Below, piece after piece: positions 49,263 to 58,670 of a stretch of DNA of 64,000 nt. A program made the translations under genes and the position numbers. The notes below the pieces were generated by a model, which saw only the letters and a program-made list of their open reading frames with translations, searched no databases and had not been told where the DNA came from. Each line of letters begins with the position of its first letter. Position 1 is the stretch's first letter. Origin of the DNA: Spirodela intermedia (Eukaryota; Streptophyta; Magnoliopsida; Alismatales; Araceae); assembly GCA_902729315.2 (NCBI GenBank), contig LR746267.1, forward strand, positions 6,822,424 through 6,886,423, given 5' to 3'.

Positions 49263-50841
49263 CGGTGCACATTTAAGAGCAGCGTTTATGGTGCATGTGT
49301 ACGCATTTACCCTTGTAGGCCCGGAGAAATGACGGCCATTGGGAGGAATTGAATAGGATTTATGGTCATCCCTCTTGCTTCTCTCTGGGGGACACATTCT
49401 CCATAAACTTAAGTCTATTAATCAGGATCTTACGAAGTTCTAAGATCTCTCAGCTTCTCTCTGGGGGACACATTCTCCATAAACTTAAGTCTATTAATCA
49501 GGATCTTACGAAGTTCTAAGATCTCTCATCTTCGCTTGCATATGTTTATCCTAATGGCGGCGGCGCTCAGGTATCCAAGGAGGAGTTCATCGAGCTGGCA
49601 AGGAAGTCGGGCAAATTCGACGAGGACAGCCTTGCCTTCCAGAGCAGGATCCTCAAGTCCTCAGGCATCGGCGACGAGACCTACATCCCCAAGGCGGTGA
49701 TGGCGCCGGAGAACTGCGCCACCATGAAAGAGGGCCGAGCGGAGGCGGCGCAAGTCGTCTTCGGCGCCCTGGACGAGCTCTTTGAGAAGTGCCGCATCCG
49801 CCCCAAGGACGTGGGCATCCTGGTGGTCAACTGCAGCCTGTTCAACCCCACACCGTCGCTGTCCGCCATGGTGGTCAACCACTACAAGATGAGGGGGAAC
49901 ATCCTCAGCTACAACCTCGGCGGGATGGGTTGCAGCGCCGGTGTCATCGCCCTCGACCTGGCCAGGGACATGCTCCAGGCCAACCCCAACAGCTACGCCG
50001 TGGTGGTTAGCACGGAGATGGTGACCTTCAACTGGTACACTGGCCGGGACCGCTCCATGCTCATCCCCAACTGCTTTTTCCGCATGGGCGGCTCAGCCGT
50101 GCTCCTCTCCAATCGCCGCCGTGACTTCGGCTGGGCCAAGTACCGCCTCGAGCACATCGTCCGCACCCACAAGGGCAGCGACGACCGCAGCTTCCGGTGC
50201 AGTCCATCTCCATCCTCTCCTCTTCTCACAAGTCTAGCAAATTAGGGTTTTGCTGGGTCGAGGATTCTGAAACCCTGTCTCCGTTTTGGTGCAGATCCGT
50301 GCACCAGGAAGAGGATGAGCAGAGGATCAAGGGGCTGTCCGTCAGCCGCGACGTGATGGAGGTGGGGGGGAGGGCCCTCGAGGCCAACATCACCACCCTC
50401 GGCCCCCTCGTCCTCCCCTTCTCGGAGCAGCTCCTCTTCTTCGGCGCGCTGGTGTGGCGTTACCTCTTCGGCGGCACCGCCGCCAAGACCAGGCCCTACA
50501 TCCCCGACTACAAGCTGGCCTTCGATCACTTCTGCATCCACCCGGCGGGCAAGGTGGTGCTGAACGAGCTGCAGAGGAACCTTGAGCTTAGCGGCGACAA
50601 CATGGAGGCCTCTCGAATGACCCTCCACCGCTTCGGCAACACTTCCAGCAGCAGCATCTGGTACGAGCTCGCCTACCTCGAGGCCAAGGGAAAGATCCGC
50701 CGTGGAGACCGCGTCTGGCAGCTGGCCTTCGGCTCCGGTTTCAAGTGCAACAGCTCCGTCTGGAGGGCCATGCGCCGGGTCCGACGCCCGGCAAGGAACC
50801 CCTGGCTGGACACCATCGACCAGTACCCCGTGCCTCTGTGA
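48363..50841 (+). CDS. KCS10: 3-ketoacyl-CoA synthase, KCS10/FIDDLEHEAD type
   Basis: Three exons: 48363-48758, 49571-50196 and 50295-50841, giving 522 residues. It should condense malonyl-CoA with a long-chain acyl-CoA, the first step of very-long-chain fatty acid elongation, in the ER membrane. The N-terminus, with [27 protein letters not shown] and [11 protein letters not shown], is the hallmark of FIDDLEHEAD, which shapes epidermal cuticle and organ separation. Two hydrophobic N-terminal helices are followed by the FAE1/CUT1 and KCS C-terminal domains. The catalytic triad is complete: C253 in GGMGCSAG, H423 in HFCIHPAG and N456 in RFGNTSSSS; the His-Asn spacing of 33 matches FAE1. It is shorter than Arabidopsis FDH (about 550) because the Ser/Thr-rich insert before RPYIPDYKL is nearly absent. 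The start is the ATG after a CT-rich leader; the codon at 48327 is TTG. Intron 1 carries unusual repeats. Confidence 0.93.
48811..48862. repeat. (TC)26 tract in KCS intron 1
   Basis: A pure 52-bp TC run, 52 bases after the donor site, followed by further CCCT/CT-rich sequence to about 48976. It is the exact complement in length and kind of the (GA)26 tract at 49209-49260. Confidence 0.95.
49209..49260. repeat. (GA)26 tract in KCS intron 1
   Basis: A pure 52-bp GA run. With the upstream (TC)26 tract it forms a perfect 52-bp inverted repeat enclosing about 346 bp. Confidence 0.95.
49377..49528. repeat. Exact 76-bp tandem duplication in KCS intron 1
   Basis: Copies at 49377-49452 and 49453-49528 are identical by eye. 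Each begins GCTTCTCTCTGGGGGACAC and ends AAGATCTCTCA. The second copy ends 42 bp before the exon 2 acceptor, so the branch-point region may be affected. Confidence 0.93.
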
Positions 50842-52997
50842 CCAGTACCCGCCGCCCTGAACTGATGGCTGCTTGTAGCAGAAGCTTTTGCTTGTTTCTC
50901 TGACTATGTTCCGGTCGGATCTCCCACCCCCCCCGCCTTTTCGAAGAAATGTATCATCTAATAGCTTGGATAATTCAGGCAACACTAGTTGATCACATTC
51001 TTGAACGACCTTATTTAATTGCATTTATTGATGTAATACTGCTCCTCAAATGTCACTTCTTCGTCTCAATCTTATCGGTGAATAGATATATTCACATGAT
51101 TCTACTGAGCATACACTTAACGATAATGCATAAGAAGCTTTATCATTGGCGGAATGCTATCATACATCCATATAGCACCTAATAAAATTTTAATTATAAA
51201 TAATATAGAGGTAGACTTAGCCTTGTTACACCGAATGCATGGGAAGTCAAACCACTGTAACGACAGTGAATATATTTATGATTGGATGAATTGCAGAGCT
51301 TAATTATTTCTTTACAACTGTATTAAAAAATCTAAAATGTTTTATTGCAGATAAAGATTGAGGATAATTAATATTACTATAATTTTTTAGTAGTTCAAGT
51401 TTCATCACTTTCACATTTAGAAATACATCATGGTGAACATAGTGGGGTCACTTCCAATGCTTTCGAAGTTACAATCATATTTTCTTTGGTTATGTGCCAA
51501 CAAGGTAGCTTACTTATTGGAAAGGGGAAAAGCCTTGCATGTACTAGTTTATTCGATTCCAAAGTATTCATTTTAAAGATAGACAAAGGAGAATCATGGT
51601 AGATGAAGATATCTATCGTTTGGCATACCAATGGCGAAACATCCGAGAAATGAATAAGGCAAGCATTAAAGTTAATAGAAAGCTCTTTACATTTGAGTGG
51701 CTAAGTCAGAAGCGAGCCTTTGATATTGATCACATCTAAAATTAGTAGGTTTCAAAGCTTATGAAAACACCACAGATGCTACTTTTCAATTTGAGATTTC
51801 CAAAGGAGGAACGTCTTTTCTAGACTAAGTGGATCATTGTTACTTTACATGGACTTCGATCAAATGTAGTATAATTCCTATTCGAGAAGCTAATCAGCCA
51901 TAAAGTGAAGAGGGAAGACTGGAATTGAGAAGTAGAGTAACACTCCCAGGGATACCATTAAATGGCACAAATTTTAGGTTCATGAGAGGTAATGTTATTG
52001 GAATAATAGCCATAACTATAAGATTAGGCAGTTTCCCTCAAGGACATCTCAATGTATAGAGAAACCATGTGAAAGTATACTCCTGATTTGAAGCAATCCA
52101 TTTGGGAGAATTGCTAAGAGGGTGTTGAAACTATCTGAGGGTTAATAATGATCTAGAAATCCCTCAATATTAGGTCAACCCACAATCATACTCATAGAAA
52201 ACTAGCCTCCAATAGGAAATAATATGACTAACCAATCTCATATGGTTTAAATGAAGGTTTTTAAAATGTAATAAATTAAAAACTTTGGGAGTAAGAATTT
52301 CAAGGGGACTCAACATAGAATGAAGTACGTGAACAAAATTTTTAAAAAAAGTTTTACATGTAAAAAAGTTACTCTTATCTAGACTTTTGTAGGCCTCTAA
52401 ATAGCAAGGTTTTGTTTCTTAGCTTCTTGCAGAAAATCCTCAATTATTTTCTTTGGAGAAAACTTGAAAGTTACCATCGTTCATCAAGCATAGTGAAAGA
52501 AGAAGAAGATGACGCAATCTCTTCTCATGTGATAAAACTTTGACATAAAATATTTGAATTAATGGTAATAGAGAGGATTAGCAAAATCATTATTAAGAGT
52601 TGATGTGATCATCAATTCATGACGACTATAAGTATGGAATTCTTGACATTTTTTTGATGAATATACAAGCTTAGAATTAAATATAATTTGTGATAAATTA
52701 AAATATGTAAAAATGAAGCTCTTAGTGGAGGAGTTCATCAAATCAAAGCCATAACACTCTCAATGCAGGGCAAAGTTCATGACTTTGATGGTAAAATATT
52801 TTACGCTGTATAGGTAAAACTATAGGTAAAGCTATTGATTGACAACATCATACAATGCCCCATCTAGTTCATCTTTTAAAAATCCATTTTTTCTCTCTCT
52901 CATAATTACCCAGATAAATTCACGGCTACCCACCACCAATTTCGGCCCCTTTCAATCAAAAAATGGTTCATTAAGTTGTGACGCTCGGTGCAACACT

Positions 52998-53029
52998 TGG
53001 GCCCAGCCCACTAACGGCCCCAATGGGCT
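52998..53029. promoter_or_regulatory. Site II motif cluster of the CPN20 promoter
   Basis: TGGGCC at 52998, AGCCCA (reverse TGGGCT) at 53005 and TGGGCT at 53024, about 310 bp before the CPN20 start codon. Site II elements bind TCP factors and are typical of organelle and ribosomal protein genes. Confidence 0.6.
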
Positions 53030-53258
53030 TGATTTACTGCGCGCCTTCCAGAATCCTCTACACCGACCAGAATTCTAGAAGCGTCCTTTCCAAGATGTCC
53101 GTCAGAAGTCTATCCCATTAACGTGCTCCAGCCTGACAGCACAGACAACTCTCGGTTTGTCTGGAGGGGCAACACGCAATCACTAGCAGGTCTTCGATTG
53201 CATTTTGATACCGAGTTGCAGTATACCGCTTACCAACAATAAAGAAGGAGATTCTCGG

Positions 53259-53267
53259 TTAGGGTTT
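53259..53267 (-). promoter_or_regulatory. Telo-box near the CPN20 start
   Basis: AAACCCTAA on the minus strand, 68 bp before the ATG and probably in the leader. Together with upstream site II motifs it forms the pair known from genes of growth and organelle biogenesis. Confidence 0.6.
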
Positions 53268-53334
53268 GGTTATCGGCAAAGGTTTATCTGTTTCTTCGGG
53301 AGTTCACTACCTGGAAGCCTCGAGAGCCTCATCC

Positions 53335-55356
53335 ATGGCTTCTGTTCAACTGACGGGCACATCATTCGTCGCCGGCAGGAGGGCCGCGGCGGCGCCACTG
53401 GCCCAGAGCGAGGGTCTGCGGCCCGCTGTCTTCCGTGTCTCCACTTTGTCAGGGTCCCGTGGGGTGGGCTTCGCCCGGAGATCCTTCCAGGGACTCGTCG
53501 TGAAGGCGGCTACGGTCGTCGCTCCCATGGTACTACTGAATTTATGTTGATAATTTAGGCATTTCCATTCGTGAGGATTTTGGCATCGGTGTTGGGAAAG
53601 TAGATTGACTGGGAGCTATGCTGTCTCTGTTCCTGTCGTGATGCCATTCTTCTGATTTGTGCGGGCTCCTTTTATTTTTCAGTCTTCTTTTTGGCAACTA
53701 GAGGATGTTTCCATGCATGCGCTGTGCGGATTCGCATGTCGCTTTGCCGTATCAAATGTGTGTCTCTCGTTGGTCTTGATGCATCGGAGTGTGTTTCAGA
53801 CGCTTTACGATTGCGAATTAACTTATAACTGTAATTCATGCCGATCGAGCACGTGGTTGAAGCCAGTTAGTTTCATGATAATCCTCTTTCTTAGAGGAGA
53901 TTCATTTCCAAGACTGCAACTTCTTAATGTTTTCTGTCAGTGAAGCGGAATGCGCTGGCGCTCATCACGCATTTGTTTCCAGATTCAACTCGTAATTGCT
54001 GTTTGGAAATCTACAAGCGCTACATAAATCTGACTTCACGAAGCCTTTTTTTATTGGTGTTTTTAAAATTTGTGATCTCCTTCCGAATTGCCTGGGTTGA
54101 ATCGTGTTCATGGGATATTAGGCCTGGAGTTTTATGTATGCTTGTTTATTTATTACGTGATTTTGTCGTAGTCTGAGACACTCTTCTTCGTAACTTGCTG
54201 GTTTCTTGAAGTATACTACTGTGACGCCGTTGGGGGATAGGCTGCTCGTCAAGATCAAGAGCTCTGAAGAAAAGACGGTCGGCGGCATTCTGCTTCCATC
54301 GTCAGCTCAGTCTAAGCCCCAGAGTGGTGAAGTTGTTGCCGTCGGCGATGGCAGAAGTTTTGGGAAGAACAAAGTGGACATAAGCGTCGAGGTAAATCAT
54401 TTTATTTTCATTTCCTTTTTTATTCCTCTGTAATCCGCTTTCTCTCTTTTCACCATCAACTCAGTTGGCTTAGAACCTGGGCATGCTCCCCCGGGACCTC
54501 GGGCTTAAGATTTCCAAGGAATTTCCAATGAACATGTTAGACTGAAAGCTGCACGATATGCTCGATCTCCCCATCTTTTAGAAAGTCTGTAAAGTTCTTG
54601 TCCTGCATGATCCCCCTGGGTCTGTTATTCCAGAGAATATGCATGTATATACTTATGAGAAAATCCGTGAAAATAAATTAAATCCTCCATTTGGAGGCAG
54701 ATTGAACAATTGATGATCTACTGATTATCCATTTCATCTATTATGCTTCCCTCTTGGCTCCAAACAGCTGAGGGTGAATTTTTTTTCTGGCTTTCTATGG
54801 GAAAAATGTTTATACTCTAATTTTATTTATTTCCATGGGTGATGTACATGCCATGAGCAGATGATGATATGAATATGCGCTGAGATTTCATCTCTGAAGT
54901 CTTAACAAAATCGAGCTTTTTAAAACTGATGCTCATGCGCCATGTCTCATTTATGTGCATAGTATCTATCTATGATCGCTTTTCTGTTCGTAATAGGATT
55001 TCTTCGTGGGGATGTAAAGAAGTATGTGAGCATGAGAGTGTACGATTCTGCTGCTGTGTCCTCCTATCCTTGGTGTTCTTGAAAGTTTTTTCCTTTCCTT
55101 GGTAGATCGGAAGCCAGGTCGTCTACTCCAAGTATGCAGGGACCGAGATTGACTTCAGCGGTTCTAAGCATCTTATCCTGAAAGAGGATGATCTTGTGGG
55201 CATTCTCAACACAGACGATGTCAAGGACCTCAAGCCTCTCAATGACCGAGTTCTGATCAAGGTTCGGATTCTCTTCTTGCCTTTGTTTAGATTTCCAGCG
55301 CAAGAATGATTTCCTTCTGCATTTTTCTTCTCACTAAGATTCCCGCTACCCCATCC

Positions 55357-55407
<51 letters not shown>

Positions 55408-55841
55408 TCTGCGTATTCTGCGTTTTTCCTTCCCTTATCTCTCTCTTCTACGGGTTCACCTGGCGAGATGAACGCATTGGCTGCCAGGTATCAGAAGCTG
55501 AGGAGAAAACCGCTGGTGGGTTGCTCTTAACGGACGCAACCAAGGAGAAGCCCTCTACTGGGACGGTAAGCTCTCTCTCTCTCTCGCTCTAGCTATCTAT
55601 CTATCTATCTAGGCTTTTTATGAAATGGGTTGTTCCCTCGTTGATGGCTATTTCCATGGGCGGTCAGGTGATCGCAGTTGGGCCGGGGCTTCTGGACGAG
55701 GAGGGGAAGAGGAAGCCGTTGACGGTCTCGAGCGGGGGGACCGTGCTCTACTCCAAGTACGCCGGAAGCGAGTTCAAGGGGCCCGACGGCACCGAGTACA
55801 TCGTCCTCAGAGCATCTGACATCATGGCCGTCCTCTCGTAG
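53335..55841 (+). CDS. CPN20: 20 kDa chaperonin, chloroplastic (double CPN10 co-chaperonin)
   Basis: Five exons: 53335-53529, 54212-54391, 55106-55261, 55488-55565 and 55668-55841, giving 260 residues (Arabidopsis CPN20 is 253). The Ser/Ala/Arg-rich, acid-poor N-terminus (about residues 1-56) is a chloroplast transit peptide ending near [10 protein letters not shown]. Two GroES-like domains follow in tandem. The first begins [14 protein letters not shown], with mobile loop [11 protein letters not shown]. The second begins [11 protein letters not shown], with mobile loop [11 protein letters not shown]. Both loops keep the hydrophobic residues that contact Cpn60. The protein caps plastid Cpn60 during folding, including that of Rubisco, and has a reported link to iron superoxide dismutase activation. 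Where relatives have APKYT this model reads APMYTT at the exon 1-2 junction, the only doubtful residue. The start is the ATG after an in-frame stretch lacking another good ATG. Confidence 0.95.
55360..55404. repeat. (CT)n microsatellite in CPN20 intron 3
   Basis: A pure CT run of about 44 bp, ending some 80 bp before the exon 4 acceptor. Confidence 0.92.
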
Positions 55842-56889
55842 CCAGCCGGTCAAATAAAGTCAACGACGGCAGGCGAGGAACCATGGGCAGCGTACGCCCG
55901 CCAGGTGCTCGAGCAATTGTCTGCCCTCATTTAGCGGCTCATCTTGTATTTGTTGCAGAAACTGCACCAAACGAGTGTTTTATTGTGTAGTTTCTCTCTC
56001 TATCCCTCTCTCTCTCTATAAAGTTTTTCTGGTAATGGTGGTCATCTCCCTCTCGTCAACGCTATCTCGGGTTGTCACGCCAGCCACGTCTTCCGAGCTA
56101 GGTCAACGTGGCCGTTTCTTTTGTGGGCTCTTTTTTATCCTAGGTCAACGGACGACTGCGATCCAGCGAGACCCCAGCCCGGCCCACTACCTCTCCAATT
56201 ATCAATACTTTATCAATTTTTGTTTATATATATTTATACATGACGAGAGAGAAGTTTCAAACAGTAAATACCCAGACAGCGGGCGCCCGCATTTATTGAA
56301 TTAGCACTCGCTGTCAAGAGAGCGGACCAGCTGCCGTGCAGCTGCGGGCAACGGTCCCGCCGGCGCCGCCGGGGCCGACGACCGCTGGAGGAGGCGGGGG
56401 GCCCCGCACCGGCCGCCGTCGCCTTCGTGGTCGCGGTGGGCGGGCCGCGGGCCCCACCCGGCCTTTCGCCGGCGTTGGGGCTTTCTCTTTCTCTCTCTCC
56501 TCTCTCCTGTCCGTCGTCGTCGTCGTCGACGGTGGACGGGTCACGGGGGGGGGGTGTGTGGAGAGAGAAAGAAGAGGGAGAGAGGGGGGGCCAAGCGATG
56601 GATTTCCACGCGCAGAGCGACGAACGAGGGCTCGCCACGTCACCGATTCTCCCCTCCCCTTCGTCTCCCTCTCCCTCCCTCTCCCTCTCCGTGGCCGGCA
56701 CCACGCGTCCTCGTCCGGTCCCCGGAGCGGACAGTAGATCTGCCCGCGGGAAGGGCGGACGCCGTCAACTTCCCCACCGTCGGCTGCGTCGCCGGCCGGT
56801 TTATTATTTACCCGCAGCCCCACCCGCCGACGACAAGCTTATCCTCTCTCTACCTCTCTTTCTCTCCTACCTCTTTCTCCGATCTCGAT
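55842..56889. other. Spacer and promoter of the trihelix gene
   Basis: CPN20 3' flank, then very GC-rich sequence from about 56330 with short CT and GA runs and a TTTATTATTTA element at about 56799. The frame of the trihelix gene stays open upstream to 56554 but has no ATG there, which fits GC-rich untranslated sequence. Confidence 0.55.
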
Positions 56890-57906
56890 ATGGAGGAGGA
56901 CGATGATGGGCGGAGCTCGCAACCGTCGACGGGGAGCTCGGACGACGTCAACGGGAGCGCGGCAGCGCCGTCGTGGCGGAGCGCGGTGGTGGAGGTAGCG
57001 ACGGCGGCGGCGGCGGCGGGGACGGGGAGGAGGAGGAGGAGGAGCGGAGGAGGTGGACCGGGGGGGAGAGAGGACTGCTGGAGCGAGGGGGCGACGGCGG
57101 CGCTGATCGAGGCGTGGGGGGAGCGCTACCTCGAGCTCAGCCGGGGAAATCTCCGGCACAAGGACTGGCAGGAAGTCGCCGACGTCGTCAACGCCACCCG
57201 CCGCCACCACGACGGTGGCTACAGCGGCAAGGCCCCCAAGACCCACGCCCAGTGCAAGAACCGCGTCGACACCCTCAAGAAAAAGTACAAGCTCGAGAAG
57301 GCCCGCCTCTCCTCCTCCGCCGCCGGCACCGGCGGCGCCACCGCCGGCAAGTGGGTCTTCTTCGACCGCCTCCACCACCTCATCGGCGCCGCCACCTCCG
57401 CGCCGAAGGCCCAGATCCCGCCGCCGGTCCCCGTCGCCGCCGCCGCCCGATCCTTGCAGCACCATTTCCAGAAGAAAAAGCAGCTCCCCACCCTGGTGGG
57501 CGCCGCCGCCGCTGCCGCAGCGGCGGCTGCGCCGCCGTCGCCGGAGTCGTCGGAGAGCTTCCTGCCGGAGACGCCCAAGAACAAGAAGAGGGGATCCCCT
57601 CCTCCGCCCCCCCTGACGACGCTCGCCAAGAGGGCGGCGGTGGAGGAAGATCTGAGGGAGGAAGATCTCAAGGAGCTGACCGGGGCGATAATCAAGCTCG
57701 GGGAGGTCTACGAGAGGGTGGAGACTTCGAAGCTGCAGCAGGCGGTGGAGATGGAGAAGCGGCGGATGGAGTTCACCAAGGAGCTAGAGCTGCAGCGCAT
57801 GCAGTTCTTCGTCAAGACCCAGATGGAGCTCACCCAACTCAAGCGCCGCCGCCGCTCCATCCCCACCGCCATGGACAACAACAGCCACAGTGACAACACC
57901 ACCTGA
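56890..57906 (+). CDS. Trihelix transcription factor (ASIL/6b-interacting type)
   Basis: A single exon of 338 residues. After a Gly/Ser/Ala-rich start and a basic RRRRR patch, a single trihelix (MYB/SANT-like) domain spans about residues 61-145. Its conserved aromatic positions are visible: W64, W76 and W93, then [18 protein letters not shown] and KWVFFDRL. A proline- and alanine-rich linker with ten alanines in a row follows, then a charged coiled coil (about 265-320) rich in Glu, Lys and Met that ends in KRRRR. A single N-terminal trihelix plus a C-terminal coiled coil is the layout of the ASIL1/ASIL2 (6b-interacting) group, nuclear repressors of seed-maturation genes in Arabidopsis. Assignment to that group is by layout, not by alignment. 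The start is the first ATG in the open frame; upstream codons lack any ATG. Confidence 0.88.
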   Translation: MEEDDDGRSSQPSTGSSDDVNGSAAAPSWRSAVVEVATAAAAAGTGRRRRRSGGGGPGGREDCWSEGATAALIEAWGERYLELSRGNLRHKDWQEVADVVNATRRHHDGGYSGKAPKTHAQCKNRVDTLKKKYKLEKARLSSSAAGTGGATAGKWVFFDRLHHLIGAATSAPKAQIPPPVPVAAAARSLQHHFQKKKQLPTLVGAAAAAAAAAAPPSPESSESFLPETPKNKKRGSPPPPPLTTLAKRAAVEEDLREEDLKELTGAIIKLGEVYERVETSKLQQAVEMEKRRMEFTKELELQRMQFFVKTQMELTQLKRRRRSIPTAMDNNSHSDNTT

Positions 57907-58336
57907 ACCCCATCCATTGTCATCCATCGTCAGCCGCCGAATTTAGGGTTCCTCTCTGCCCATAGATCTGCAATCTCCATTTTTCTAATTCGATCAAGGT
58001 ATCATTCATCACGGCTGTCAGATTCCATCTCCACTTCATCTCTCTCTCTCTCTCGCTCTCTCTCTCTCACTCACTCTAGTAAAGATAAGCCCACCAACCA
58101 GGGCGGGATGAAGAATCCAACTTTGGAGCAAGATCGGTGGTACCCATGAACACTTATACATACATTAAAAAAAACGCTTACAAGAGCTGAACAAGCACCC
58201 TCGAGATAAACGCAAGGGGGTCTGGGCACCGGCGGCGGCGCCGCCGCTGCCAAGCGATTCACGCCATGTTATCTACCTACTGGGCTGGCTGGCAGGCAAG
58301 GAAACAAGAAACCAGCAGTCAACCCACCGGGTGAGG
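57907..58336. other. Convergent intergenic region
   Basis: Only 430 bp separate the stop codons of the trihelix gene (plus) and the WD40-like gene (minus). It holds a CT-rich run at about 58041-58078 and A-rich sequence at 58168-58175. The two 3' untranslated regions must be short or overlap. Confidence 0.65.
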
Positions 58337-58630
58337 TCAATTGGACCAGACGTGGATCAGGCCTTGCTTGTTGCCGGTGTAGATCTCGTTCCTGTCTTCG
58401 TCGTAGAAGAGGGCCGTGACGTCCTCCAGCGCTTCCCGCACGCTGCTCCGGACGTACGACCGCCCCCCCGCCTGTCGGCTCCTCGGGCTGATCTGCAGCC
58501 CAGAATCATTCGAGCATATCTTCGCGATGCATTTCCCCGTCAGTATGTTGCTCATGTTGATCGATCCCACTTGCAAACCTGCCCAACACACATCAGAACA
58601 CAAAGCACACCCTTTATATCATTTCCCCCC

Positions 58631-58670
<40 letters not shown>

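Larger units (their letters stand above)
50842..53334. other. Spacer between KCS and CPN20 genes
   Basis: A KCS 3' flank to about 51000, then AT-rich sequence with no recognised gene. The last 350 bp turns GC-richer and carries TGGGCY motifs and a telo-box for the CPN20 gene. Confidence 0.6.

Noticed and set aside
50242-50250. Telo-box-like TTAGGGTTT in KCS intron 2
   Set aside because: It is inside a 98-bp intron far from the promoter; a 9-mer is expected by chance in such a window.
56973-57893. 306-codon frame overlapping the trihelix gene in another frame, and long antisense frames at 56839-57695
   Set aside because: They are shadows caused by very high GC. The trihelix frame has a clear DNA-binding domain and coiled coil.
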